A stretch of DNA of 12,191 bases from Pseudomonadota bacterium (GCA_023394015.1 JAEXBL010000012.1:1-12191); one strand, 5' to 3'; positions 1-7,054 are shown, numbered from the stretch's first letter. The notes: generated by a model from the sequence alone, not told the origin. Numbers and translations: made by a program.

Positions 1-80
1 AGCTGCGAGGTCCCCATGTCAACGGCTCCGTGCGGCGCCAGGCGGGCGGCTGGGCCAAGCCCGGCGCTTCAGGCGGCACC

Positions 81-485
81 TCAATGCAGCACGCGGGCGC
101 TGCCACCGCCACCGCTGCCGGCGCCACCGGCGTCCAGCACGAACATCGGGATCTCGGCCTCGAAGCGTTCGCCGTCCATCGCCACGCAGAAGTAGCTGCC
201 GTGCATGGTGCCGGAGGGCGTGCGCAGGCGGCAGCCGCTGGTGTATTGAAACGATTCGCCCGGCGCCAGCAGCGGTTGCTGGCCCACCACGCCCAGGCCC
301 TTGACCTGCTCGGTGTGGCCGCGCGCGTCGCTGATGATCCAGTGGCGCGCGATGAGCTGCGCCGGCACCTCGCCGGTGTTGTGCACGGTGATCGTGTAGG
401 CAAAGCCATACAGCCCCTCGGCCGGCTCGGATTCGTGCGGCAGGAACTGCGGTTCGACCTCGATGCTGAACTGGTATTTCGGCAT
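81..485 (-). CDS. apaG: ApaG (Co2+/Mg2+ efflux-type protein)
   Basis: A 134-residue cytosolic protein of the ApaG family, which has a fibronectin-III/immunoglobulin-like beta fold. Its biochemical role is poorly defined; the family has been linked to divalent metal tolerance and pyrophosphate binding. The family core is plain: a strand-rich start ([11 protein letters not shown]), then [20 protein letters not shown] at about 32-51, the glycine loop GLGVVG at 63-68, and GESFQYTSG followed by GTMHGSY at about 76-97. The chosen ATG gives an N-terminus matching the family start; longer upstream reading frames run into rpe on the other strand. The protein is about nine residues longer than the usual ~125 because of a Gly/Ser-rich stretch (about 120-130) before the terminal RVLH. 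It is divergent from rpe across 51 bp, so the two probably share a promoter region. No strong Shine-Dalgarno is visible. Confidence 0.93.
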   Translation of the reverse strand: MPKYQFSIEVEPQFLPHESEPAEGLYGFAYTITVHNTGEVPAQLIARHWIISDARGHTEQVKGLGVVGQQPLLAPGESFQYTSGCRLRTPSGTMHGSYFCVAMDGERFEAEIPMFVLDAGGAGSGGGGSARVLH

Positions 486-536
486 GTGCCCGATGGTAAC
501 GGCGGCCGGGCCGGCCCCGTCGGCGAAAATCCCTGC

Positions 537-1226
537 ATGAGCACCACCTACCGCATCGCCCCTTCCATCCTCTCGGCCGACTTCGCCCGGCTGGGCGACG
601 AGGTGCGCCAGGTCATTGCCGCCGGCGCCGACTGGATCCACTTCGACGTGATGGACAACCACTACGTGCCCAACCTCACCTTCGGCCCGATGATTTGCCA
701 GGCGATCAAGCCGCACGCCGTGCGCGCCGACGGCAGCCCGGTGCCGATGGACGTGCACATGATGGTGCAGCCGGTGGACGCGCTGGCGCAGGCCTTTGCG
801 CAGGCCGGGGCCGACCTGATCAGCTTTCACCCCGACGCCACGCCGCACGCGCACCGCAGCGTGCAGGCCATCAAGGCGGCGGGCTGCCAGGCCGGGCTGG
901 TGTTCAACCCGGCGGCGCCGCTGGATGTGCTGGACTGGCTGATCGACGACATCGACCTGATCCTGATCATGAGCGTCAACCCAGGCTTCGGCGGCCAGGG
1001 CTTCATCGACAGCGCGCTGCGCAAGGTGGAGGCGGCGCGCCGGCGCATCGACGCCAGCGGGCGCGACATCCGGCTCGAAGTGGACGGCGGCATCAAGGCC
1101 GCCAACATCCGCCAGGTGGCCGACGCCGGGGCCGACACCTTCGTCGCCGGCAGCGCCATCTTCGGCCAGCCGGACTATGCGCAGGTCATCGCCGACATGC
1201 GCCGCAAGCTGTCGCAGCGAGCCTGA
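537..1226 (+). CDS. rpe: Ribulose-phosphate 3-epimerase
   Basis: A 229-residue cytosolic TIM-barrel enzyme that interconverts ribulose 5-phosphate and xylulose 5-phosphate in the pentose phosphate and Calvin pathways. Family motifs appear in order: [16 protein letters not shown] (8-23), [17 protein letters not shown] (35-51), MDVHMMV (71-77), [12 protein letters not shown] (145-156), LEVDGGI (180-186) and FVAGSAIF (202-209). The expected metal ligands and catalytic aspartates are H35, D37, H74 and D183. The frame is open far upstream, but the ATG at 537 gives the normal family N-terminus; the longer frame would overlap apaG. It is convergent with the DsrE-like gene downstream. From recall, rpe commonly sits next to gph in proteobacteria; here one opposite-strand gene lies between them. 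Confidence 0.97.
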   Translation: MSTTYRIAPSILSADFARLGDEVRQVIAAGADWIHFDVMDNHYVPNLTFGPMICQAIKPHAVRADGSPVPMDVHMMVQPVDALAQAFAQAGADLISFHPDATPHAHRSVQAIKAAGCQAGLVFNPAAPLDVLDWLIDDIDLILIMSVNPGFGGQGFIDSALRKVEAARRRIDASGRDIRLEVDGGIKAANIRQVADAGADTFVAGSAIFGQPDYAQVIADMRRKLSQRA

Positions 1227-1251
1227 TCGCCGCTTTCGGCTTGCATGCCCA

Positions 1252-1310
1252 GCCTGCGAAGCAGGCCATCCAGGGCCGCCAGCGGTGTCCCCCTTCCACT
1301 GGAACGGGGG
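1252..1310. terminator. Two hairpins between convergent rpe and DsrE-like genes
   Basis: The 103 bp gap between two convergent stops holds two stem-loops. The first is GCCTGC/GCAGGC with a GAA loop (1252-1257/1261-1266). The second is CCCCCTTCC/GGAAGGGGG, interrupted by one bulged C at 1305, with loop ACT (1289-1297/1301-1310). Neither is followed by a T-run on either strand, so factor-independent termination is not proven. Position between two stops favours a transcript-end role for both genes; a dispersed intergenic repeat is the alternative. Confidence 0.4.
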
Positions 1311-1329
1311 AAGGCGCCGCAGGAGGGGG

Positions 1330-1761
1330 TCAAGGCTTCAGGTACGCAAAGCCCTCGCGCGTCTGCAACTCGGTCACGCGCGCCACGCCCGAGGGCACGA
1401 ACTCCGCGTCCATGGTGAACTGGTCCTTCTTCAGGTTCGCGTTGGTCAGCGTGATCTCGCAGATCTCGAAGCGCACGCCGCGCGCCTTCAGCGCACTCAC
1501 CAGCGCGTTGTAGTCGATGTCGGGGTTCTTCTTGTCCTTGGCGCCCTCGCGCAGAAAGTCGATGCCGTCGGCGTGCGTCACCACGGTGATCTTGGTCTCC
1601 GGCGCCACGTTCAGGTGGTTGCGCATGTTGCGCAGCGCCTTGGTGGCCTGCGCCTCGGCGTTGTCGATGTGGTACACCACCTTGTCCTGCGCCCAGGCGC
1701 CCAGGGCACCACACAGCAGGGCCGCGGCCACTGCGCCTTGAACGGCTTGCTTGATCTTCAT
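1330..1761 (-). CDS. Secreted DsrE/DsrF-like protein
   Basis: A 143-residue protein with a clear Sec signal peptide: MKIK, a hydrophobic core (about 8-20) and an AWA cleavage site near residue 24, so it is probably periplasmic. The mature part has the alternating beta-alpha pattern of DsrE-like proteins (VVYHIDNAEAQATKALRNMRN, KITVVTHADGIDFL) and one conserved-looking cysteine, C101, in RFEICEITL. Cytosolic DsrE/TusD proteins use such a cysteine for sulfur transfer; whether that holds for secreted relatives is unknown, so I give no specific function. The start is well supported by GGAG nine bases upstream. It is divergent from gph with only 35-36 bp between start codons, so the two promoter regions overlap, and it is convergent with rpe. 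Confidence 0.8.
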   Translation of the reverse strand: MKIKQAVQGAVAAALLCGALGAWAQDKVVYHIDNAEAQATKALRNMRNHLNVAPETKITVVTHADGIDFLREGAKDKKNPDIDYNALVSALKARGVRFEICEITLTNANLKKDQFTMDAEFVPSGVARVTELQTREGFAYLKP

Positions 1762-1797
1762 GCGATCTGTCTCCTTTACTTAAGCAACAACTTATTC

Positions 1798-2550
1798 ATG
1801 CCGACGCTGAACCTAACACAGCCCGTCGATGCCTGCATCGTCGATCTCGACGGCACCATGGTCGACACCCTGGGCGACTTCGAGGTCGCCCTCAACCGCA
1901 TGCTGGCCGAGCTGCAGCTGCCGCCGATGGCGCGCGCCTTCATCGAGCGCGCCGTCGGCAAGGGCTCCGAGCACCTGATCCACAGCGTGCTCACCGAGCA
2001 GATGCGCCTGGCCAATGCCACCGGCGGCGCCCTGGCCTGCCCCGCCGCCCAGCCCGCGGCCCGCTATGAAGAGGCCTGGCGCAGCTACCAGAAGCACTAC
2101 CTGGCCATCAACGGCGACTTCAGCACCGTGTACCCGGGCGTCATCGACGGGCTGCAGGCGCTGCGTGCGCTGGGCCTGCCGCTGGTCTGCCTGACCAACA
2201 AGCCGCTGGCCTTTGCCCGGCCCCTGCTGGCGGCCAAGGGGCTGGCCGGCTTTTTCAGCCACGTGTTCGGCGGCGACAGCTTTGCCCGCAAGAAGCCCGA
2301 CCCGCTGCCGCTGCAGGAAGCCTGCAAGGTGCTGGGCACGGCTCCGGCGCGCACGCTGATGGTGGGCGACTCCAGCAACGACGCCGCCGCCGCCCGCGCC
2401 GCCGGCTGCCCGGTGGTGCTGATGACCTACGGCTACAACCACGGCGAGCCGGTGCGCGGCGTCGACGCCGATGGCTTTGCCGACGCCATGACCGCAGTGG
2501 CCGCAGGGCTGGCCGCGCAGCGTCAGAATCGGCCCCTCAAGGAGGCCTGA
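1798..2550 (+). CDS. gph: Phosphoglycolate phosphatase (HAD family)
   Basis: A 250-residue cytosolic HAD hydrolase, expected to dephosphorylate 2-phosphoglycolate, a by-product of DNA 3'-end repair or of Rubisco oxygenation. All four HAD motifs are present: DLDGTMVDT (16-24, nucleophile D16 and acid/base D18), LTNK (T133), KKPDP (K165/K166) and GDSSND (190-195). A helical cap lies between motifs I and II, as in Gph. The ATG gives the usual short lead-in to motif I; no strong ribosome site precedes it. The next gene starts 5 bp after this stop, so the two are probably co-transcribed. Substrate assignment rests on family resemblance and the rpe/trp neighbourhood; another small phosphoester is possible. 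Residues about 75-88 (Ala/Gly/Pro-rich) look like a cap insertion. Confidence 0.9.
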   Translation: MPTLNLTQPVDACIVDLDGTMVDTLGDFEVALNRMLAELQLPPMARAFIERAVGKGSEHLIHSVLTEQMRLANATGGALACPAAQPAARYEEAWRSYQKHYLAINGDFSTVYPGVIDGLQALRALGLPLVCLTNKPLAFARPLLAAKGLAGFFSHVFGGDSFARKKPDPLPLQEACKVLGTAPARTLMVGDSSNDAAAARAAGCPVVLMTYGYNHGEPVRGVDADGFADAMTAVAAGLAAQRQNRPLKEA

Positions 2551-2555
2551 CGCTG

Positions 2556-3518
2556 GTGAGTGCCGATCACGAACTGCTGCGGCGCGCCGTCGCCCACCCC
2601 GAGGTGCTGCACTGGCACACCTGGGCGGCGCTGGCGCCCGGCCCGTCGCTGGTGGTGCTGGGCGCGGTGCACGGCAACGAGGTCTGCGGCGCCCACGCCA
2701 TCGTGCGCGCCATCGACGACCTGACCCACGGTCGCCTGCTGCTGCTGCGCGGCCGGCTCACCCTGGTGCCGGTGGCCAACCCGCTGGCCTTTGCGCAGAA
2801 CACGCGCGAGGGCGAGCGCAACCTGAACCGCCGCTTCATCCCCCAGCCCGAGGCGCGCGATTACGAAGACCGCATCACCCGCCAGCTGGCGCCCCTGCTG
2901 GCCCAGCACGAGGTGCTGCTCGACCTGCACTCCTTCCACACGCCGGGCGACCCCTTCGCCATGGTCGGCCCGCGCAACAACCCCGGCCCGCGCGAGCCCT
3001 TTGCCCGCGCCACCGAGGAGATGGCCCTGGCCCGCGCCCTGGGCGCGCAGCAGGTGGTCGAAGGCTGGCTGGAGGTGTACGACCGCGCCGCCGGCCTGCG
3101 CGGCGAGACGCCCGACGACGAGGGCATCGGCACCAACGAATACATGCGCAGCCAGGGCGGCTACGCCGTCACCATCGAATGTGGCCAGCATGAAGACCCC
3201 GAGGCCATCGACGTGGCCACGCGCGCCATCCACGGCGCGCTGGCGCACCTGGGGCTGGCCCACACGCCGGCGCCGGCGCGCTTTACCGGCCCCGCCGCGC
3301 GGCTGGCCGACGTGGTGCTGCGCGAATCGCCCGGCGACCGGCTGGTGCGCGACTGGTACAGCTTCGACGCCGTGCAGGCCGGCGACGTGATCGGCCTGCG
3401 CGCCGACGGCACGCCCGTGCCCGCGCCGCGCGCCGGTTGCGTGCTGTTTCCGCACCCCGAGGCCGGGGTGGGGCAGGAGTGGTTCTACCTGGCCGAGCCT
3501 GCTGACAGCGGGGAATGA
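2556..3518 (+). CDS. Succinylglutamate desuccinylase/aspartoacylase-family zinc hydrolase
   Basis: A 320-residue M14-like zinc hydrolase of the AstE/AspA superfamily, which removes acyl groups from N-acyl amino acids. Visible zinc ligands are H39 and E42 in AVHGNE and H125 in LLDLHS. A substrate-binding Asn-Arg lies in NLNRRF (89-94), and the catalytic Glu is E208 in TIECGQH. A C-terminal beta domain follows (about 245-315). The start is GTG at 2556, preceded by AAGGAGG about ten bases upstream and 5 bp after the gph stop, which indicates one transcript and probable translational coupling. No arginine-succinyltransferase genes are nearby, so AstE itself is unlikely; the substrate cannot be read from the sequence. 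Confidence 0.85.
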   Translation: MSADHELLRRAVAHPEVLHWHTWAALAPGPSLVVLGAVHGNEVCGAHAIVRAIDDLTHGRLLLLRGRLTLVPVANPLAFAQNTREGERNLNRRFIPQPEARDYEDRITRQLAPLLAQHEVLLDLHSFHTPGDPFAMVGPRNNPGPREPFARATEEMALARALGAQQVVEGWLEVYDRAAGLRGETPDDEGIGTNEYMRSQGGYAVTIECGQHEDPEAIDVATRAIHGALAHLGLAHTPAPARFTGPAARLADVVLRESPGDRLVRDWYSFDAVQAGDVIGLRADGTPVPAPRAGCVLFPHPEAGVGQEWFYLAEPADSGE

Positions 3519-3616
3519 GGCGCGACGTCGCCGCGCTCGATGACCGGCGCTGGCGCGCCATGAAGAATGACCCATGACAAGGCGCCGTGCGGGGCGATGC
3601 CTATGTCGTTGGTGGT

Positions 3617-3632
3617 GCGCTCGTCAGAGCGC
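3617..3632. terminator. Short perfect hairpin between convergent genes
   Basis: GCGCTC/GAGCGC with loop GTCA, in the 173 bp between the hydrolase stop (+) and the chalcone isomerase-like stop (-). It has no T-run. It may mark transcript ends from either side. Nothing else in this gap reads convincingly as a gene. Confidence 0.3.
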
Positions 3633-3691
3633 GGTCGTTCGTCATCCGCCATGGGCTTCATGCGCAGCGCCATGAATGGCTGAAACGCCGC

Positions 3692-4327
3692 TCAGCCCGC
3701 CGGCGCCGCGTCGGCCTTGCCCAGCAGCGCATCCTTGAGCTGCCAGCTCGGCGGGTTGGGGCCGAGCCAGATGCGCAGCAGCGCGCTGAAGAACTCCGGC
3801 TCCTTGAAGGGCTCGCTGGCCTGCTGGCCGTTGACATGGATCAGCATGCCGGTGCCGGGCACCCAGTCGATGTCGATCACGTCGCCGGCCTTGTTGCGCT
3901 TGAAGTCCGAGAACACCTGGCTCATGCGCAGCACACCCGGCACCAGCTTGGCGAACGAGCCCTTGTCCATGTTGGCTTCCATGCCGCGGTAGAACAGCTT
4001 GCCAAACTCGGCCGCGTCGATGTCGCGCAGCATGGTCAGCTGCAGGCGACGCGGCTCGCTGCCGGCCTGCAGGATCTCGTCCGCCGAGGACGTCTTGCGC
4101 GGCAGGTACAGCCCGGCGGCATACACGCGGACCACCGCGCGGTAGCGGATGCCGGCGCCATTGAGCAGCAGCGGCTGGCCGGCCACGCGCAACTGGTCGG
4201 CCAGGCGCACGCCCTCCACCTCGGCCGCCTGCGCGGTCGTCAGCAAGGCGCCAGCCAGGACCGCAGCCGTCAGCAGGGGCGTGAAAAACCGGGTGCGCGC
4301 GGGGTGGGGTGCACGATGTCGTCGCAT
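3692..4327 (-). CDS. Secreted chalcone isomerase-like protein
   Basis: A 211-residue protein with an N-terminal signal peptide: Arg/His-rich n-region, hydrophobic stretch about 16-30, then AQA/AEV. The mature part matches the bacterial chalcone isomerase-like family: GIRYRAVVRVYAAGLYLP, LQLTMLRDIDAAEFGKLFYRG, and IDIDWVPGTGMLIHVNG followed by EFFSALLRIWLGPNPPS. Bacterial members are mostly uncharacterised, and I see no basis for flavonoid chemistry. Three in-frame ATGs lie close together (4336, 4333, 4327); I chose 4327 because the AAGG upstream is then nine bases away rather than zero or three. A perfect inverted repeat lies just upstream. The transglutaminase-like gene is upstream on the same strand, 62 bp away. 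Confidence 0.8.
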   Translation of the reverse strand: MRRHRAPHPARTRFFTPLLTAAVLAGALLTTAQAAEVEGVRLADQLRVAGQPLLLNGAGIRYRAVVRVYAAGLYLPRKTSSADEILQAGSEPRRLQLTMLRDIDAAEFGKLFYRGMEANMDKGSFAKLVPGVLRMSQVFSDFKRNKAGDVIDIDWVPGTGMLIHVNGQQASEPFKEPEFFSALLRIWLGPNPPSWQLKDALLGKADAAPAG

Positions 4328-4341
4328 GGCCATCATCCTTG

Positions 4342-4363
4342 AAAAAGAACGCCTGTTCTTTTT
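4342..4363. promoter_or_regulatory. Perfect AT-rich inverted repeat upstream of the chalcone isomerase-like gene
   Basis: Nine-base arms AAAAAGAAC and GTTCTTTTT with loop GCCT, located 15 bp before the chosen start and within the 62 bp gap between two - strand genes. It could be an operator for a dimeric repressor, or, given the A and T tracts, a weak bidirectional terminator for the upstream transglutaminase-like gene. I cannot name a regulator. Confidence 0.4.
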
Positions 4364-4389
4364 TAGAATGACATCTTGTTACCTGCCCG

Positions 4390-5223
4390 TCATGGGGAAA
4401 TACCCGCGGGCGCCAGCGCCTCGGTGACCACCTCGAAGCGCTCCAGCCGGTGCCAGCCGAACACCATGGTGATGGGGACGTCGGTCGCGTCGCGCCCGCG
4501 GGCGATGGTGATGCGGCCGATGCGCGGCACGTTGTGGCGGGCGTCGAAGGTGTGCCAGCGCCCGCCCAGCCAGGCCTCGAACCAGGCCGAGAAGTCCATC
4601 GGGCTGGGCATCGGCGGCACGCCGATGTCGCCCAGATAGCCGGTGACGTAGCGCGCCGGGATGTTCATGCAGCGGCACAGGGTGACGGCCAGGTGGGCAA
4701 AATCTCGGCACACGCCCACGCCCTCGTGCCAGCCTTGCAGCGCCGTGCGGTTGGCGCGCGCCTGCTGGTAGTCGAAGCGCAGGTGCCGGTGCACGTAGTC
4801 GCAGATGGCCTGCACGCGCGCCCAGCCTTCGGGCACGCCGCGGAACTGCTGCCAGGCGAAGGCCATCAAGGCGCTGTCCACCTCGCAGTAGCGGCTGGGC
4901 AGCAAAAAGCGGAAGACCTCCGAGGGCAGCTCGTGCAGCGGGTGCTGGGGCGCATCGCGCAGCACCGGGTCGGGCTGGCCGCTGTCGGCGACCACGGCGT
5001 GGCTGGCCAGGCGCAGGCTGGGCGTGCCGGCGGGCACGTCGATGCGGGTGATGGTGTTGTCGAAGCCGTCTTGATAGCTGGTGTGGGACAGGGCGGGCGT
5101 TACGGTGAAGCGCTCGGGCGCCTGCAGGTCGCCCGCGCGGGAAGGGTGCACGTGCAGCGCCGCCAGCACGGTGGTGGGCGCCTGGAGCGCCATGTCGATG
5201 TCGTAGCCAATTCGGATGAGCAT
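4390..5223 (-). CDS. Transglutaminase-like family protein
   Basis: A 277-residue protein of the transglutaminase-like/cysteine-protease superfamily with no signal peptide or membrane segment. The N-terminal half is the beta-rich domain common to this group (MLIRIGYDI start, SHTSYQDGFDNTITRIDVPAG at 46-66). The catalytic core has ICDYVHRHLRFDY (140-152) and the nucleophile motif GVCRDFAHLAV (C172). MDFSAWFEAWLGGRWHTFDARHN (209-231) covers the region where the His and Asp of the triad are expected. The position usually held by His before Ala-Trp is S212, while D227 is present. I chose the ATG at 5223 because MLIRIGYDI matches the family start; an in-frame ATG at 5262 would add 13 unconserved residues. 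The gene is divergent from the trp operon. Its substrate is unknown. Confidence 0.82.
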   Translation of the reverse strand: MLIRIGYDIDMALQAPTTVLAALHVHPSRAGDLQAPERFTVTPALSHTSYQDGFDNTITRIDVPAGTPSLRLASHAVVADSGQPDPVLRDAPQHPLHELPSEVFRFLLPSRYCEVDSALMAFAWQQFRGVPEGWARVQAICDYVHRHLRFDYQQARANRTALQGWHEGVGVCRDFAHLAVTLCRCMNIPARYVTGYLGDIGVPPMPSPMDFSAWFEAWLGGRWHTFDARHNVPRIGRITIARGRDATDVPITMVFGWHRLERFEVVTEALAPAGISP

Positions 5224-5328
5224 GGACGCTATTGGGCCGGTGGCGCGGCGCGGTGCGCGCAAGACAAATGCCCCGGGCGCCGTCGGCCTGCGGGCCTACA
5301 TGCGCGCATGCCGAAGGCCCGGGCGGTT

Positions 5329-5337
5329 TGCTACACT
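5329..5337 (+). promoter_or_regulatory. Candidate extended -10 promoter for the trp operon
   Basis: TGC followed by TACACT (5332-5337) fits an extended -10 (TGn plus a 4/6 match to TATAAT). No good -35 is visible 16-18 bp upstream. Transcription would start at about 5343-5345, on top of the leader-peptide ATG at 5345. Confidence 0.4.
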
Positions 5338-5344
5338 CCGCCGC

Positions 5345-5425
5345 ATGTTCGCTTCCCGCAAAGTCCAATCACCGCTGGGCGCCGCCGCCCAGGGGGCATG
5401 GCCCTGGCGCAAGCCTGCGCGCTGA
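5345..5425 (+). CDS. trpL: Candidate trp leader peptide (26 aa, W-P-W near the end)
   Basis: A short frame, MFASRK...GAWPWRKPAR, with Trp at positions 19 and 21 and its stop five codons after the second Trp. It lies 120 bp upstream of trpE in the only long gap before the operon. Closely spaced Trp codons just before the stop of a short upstream frame are the hallmark of ribosome-mediated trp attenuation. The frame is open further upstream (in-frame ATG at 5300), so the start is uncertain. The ATG at 5345 has no Shine-Dalgarno and would be almost at the 5' end of the transcript if the -10 at 5332 is used. It could be chance, as TGG is common in GC-rich DNA. Confidence 0.5.
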   Translation: MFASRKVQSPLGAAAQGAWPWRKPAR

Positions 5426-5453
5426 CTTTGTGATTCGCGCCCGCAAGGGGCGC
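5407..5453 (+). promoter_or_regulatory. Candidate trp attenuator: three short competing stems
   Basis: Stem 1:2 is GCGCA/TGCGC (5407-5411/5416-5420), beginning inside the second Trp codon. Stem 2:3 is GCGCG/CGCGC (5417-5421/5436-5440). Stem 3:4 is GCGCCC/GGGCGC with loop GCAAG (5437-5442/5448-5453). Stems 1:2 and 3:4 each exclude 2:3, as in classical attenuators. Stems are short and no U-run follows 3:4, so intrinsic termination is doubtful. A further upstream stem, CTGGGC/GCCCAG (5375-5380/5387-5392), lies within the leader frame. Downstream, 5467-5486 can also fold (TGCAC/GTGCA). Confidence 0.3.
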
Positions 5454-5545
5454 CCGGCGCGGCACCTGCACGGTGGCCGCGGTGCATTGGAAGAAGAACC
5501 GGCCGGGCCGCACGCCCAGCCAGCGAGCATGGAGGCTCGAGCCCT

Positions 5546-7054
5546 GTGATCACCGAACTCGAATTCAAGAGCCTGGCCGGCCAAGGCTACAACCGCATCC
5601 CCTTGATGAGCGAGGCCTTTGCCGACCTCGAAACCCCGCTGTCGCTCTACATGAAGCTGGCCGCCAACGCCGGCGGAACGGGCGGCGGCCGCTACAGTTT
5701 TCTGCTGGAGTCGGTCATCGGCGGCGAACGCTTCGGCCGCTACAGCTTCATCGGCCTGCCGGCGCGCACCGTGCTGCGGGCCAGCGGCTTCGGCGCCGAG
5801 GCCAAGACCGAGATCGTCACCGACGGCGCGGTGGTCGAAACCATCGCCGGCAACCCGCTGGATGCGGTCGATGCTTACCAGCGGCGCTTCAAGGTCGCGC
5901 TCAGCCCCGGGCTGCCGCGCTTTTGCGGCGGGCTGGCGGGCTACTTCGGTTACGACGTGGTGCGCCACATCGAGAAAAAGCTGGAAGCCACCTGCCCGCC
6001 CGACACCCTGGGCACGCCCGACATCCTGCTGATGCACTGCGAGGAGTTGGCCGTCATCGACAACCTGTCGGGCAAGCTCTACCTGATCGTCTACGCCGAC
6101 CCGGCCCAGCCCGAGGCCTACGCCAAGGCCAAGAGGCGGCTCAAGACCCTGCGCGAGCAACTGCGCTACTCGGTGGCCGCGCCGCAGATCAGGCCGACGC
6201 AGAACCACCCCGCCGAGCGCCCCTACGCCAAGGCCGACTATCTTGCAGCCGTGGAGCGCGCCAAGGCGCTGATCGCCGCCGGCGACTTCATGCAGGTGCA
6301 GGTGGGCCAGCGCATCAGCAAGCGCTACACCGAATCGCCCTTGAGCCTGTACCGCGCGCTGCGCTCGCTCAACCCGTCGCCGTACATGATCTACTACGAC
6401 TTCGGCGACTTCCACGTGGTCAGCGCGTCGCCCGAAATCCTGGTGCGGCAGGAAAGCACGCCCGAAGGGCAGAAGGTGACCATCCGCCCGCTGGCCGGCA
6501 CCCGCCCGCGCGGCGCCACGCCCGAGGCCGACAAGGCCATCGAGCAGGAGCTGGTGAACGACCCCAAGGAGCGCGCCGAGCACGTCATGCTGATCGACCT
6601 GGCGCGCAACGACATCGGCCGCATCGCCAGGACCGGCAGCGTGCAGGTGACCGAGGCCTTTGCCGTGGAGCGCTACAGCCACGTGATGCACATCGTCAGC
6701 AACGTCGAGGGCATCCTGAAGGACGGTATGACCAACATGGACGTGCTCAAGGCCACCTTCCCCGCCGGCACGCTGACCGGCGCGCCCAAGGTGCACGCGA
6801 TGGAGCTGATCGACCAGCTGGAGCCCGTCAAGCGCGGCATCTACGGCGGCGCCTGCGGCTACATCAGCTACGCCGGCGACATGGACGTCGCCATCGCCAT
6901 CCGCACCGCCGTGGTCAAGGATCAGACCCTGCACGTGCAGGCCGCGGCCGGCGTGGTGGCCGACAGTGTGCCCGAGCTGGAATGGAAGGAAACCGAACAC
7001 AAGGCTCGCGCCCTGCTGCGCGCCAGCGAGCTGGTGGAGGAGGGGCTGGAGTGA
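5546..7054 (+). CDS. trpE: Anthranilate synthase component I
   Basis: A 502-residue enzyme that converts chorismate plus ammonia (from TrpG) to anthranilate, the first committed step of tryptophan synthesis. The feedback-site motif LLES (53-56), followed by RYSFIG (65-70), is intact, so inhibition by tryptophan is likely. The chorismate-binding core shows IRPLAGTRPRG (G318-T319-R320), NDPKERAEHVMLIDLARNDI, HIVSNVEG, FPAGTLTGAPKV (G412-A413-P414-K415) and YGGACGYI near the C-terminus. Length is normal. The start is GTG at 5546 with GGAGG about ten bases upstream; it gives a family-like N-terminus (MITELEFKSLAGQGYNRIP). Its stop overlaps the GTG of the next frame (GTGA). A Trp-rich leader frame upstream suggests attenuation control. 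Confidence 0.97.
   Translation: MITELEFKSLAGQGYNRIPLMSEAFADLETPLSLYMKLAANAGGTGGGRYSFLLESVIGGERFGRYSFIGLPARTVLRASGFGAEAKTEIVTDGAVVETIAGNPLDAVDAYQRRFKVALSPGLPRFCGGLAGYFGYDVVRHIEKKLEATCPPDTLGTPDILLMHCEELAVIDNLSGKLYLIVYADPAQPEAYAKAKRRLKTLREQLRYSVAAPQIRPTQNHPAERPYAKADYLAAVERAKALIAAGDFMQVQVGQRISKRYTESPLSLYRALRSLNPSPYMIYYDFGDFHVVSASPEILVRQESTPEGQKVTIRPLAGTRPRGATPEADKAIEQELVNDPKERAEHVMLIDLARNDIGRIARTGSVQVTEAFAVERYSHVMHIVSNVEGILKDGMTNMDVLKATFPAGTLTGAPKVHAMELIDQLEPVKRGIYGGACGYISYAGDMDVAIAIRTAVVKDQTLHVQAAAGVVADSVPELEWKETEHKARALLRASELVEEGLE

Noticed and set aside
16..21. TTGACA on the - strand near the window start as a promoter -35
   Set aside because: The matching -10 would lie outside the window, and a single hexamer is not enough. 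The first 80 bases hold no gene end or start that I can support.
2556..3518. Assigning the zinc hydrolase as AstE of arginine catabolism
   Set aside because: No ast genes are nearby, and the motifs fit the whole AstE/AspA superfamily.
3485..3673. 62-codon - strand frame in the gap between the zinc hydrolase and the chalcone isomerase-like gene
   Set aside because: It overlaps the hydrolase end, has no domain signal and no good ribosome site, and its length is unremarkable for this GC content.
5437..5453. Hairpin before trpE as a standard intrinsic terminator
   Set aside because: It has only 6 bp and no U-run. It is listed as part of a candidate attenuator, not as a terminator.
5369..7000. 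Long open frame on the - strand opposite trpE (and similar ones opposite trpG/D/C and ung)
   Set aside because: Such frames are expected opposite GC-rich genes. Their translations are His/Ala/Arg/Gly-rich with no family signal, and the + strand genes carry full motifs.
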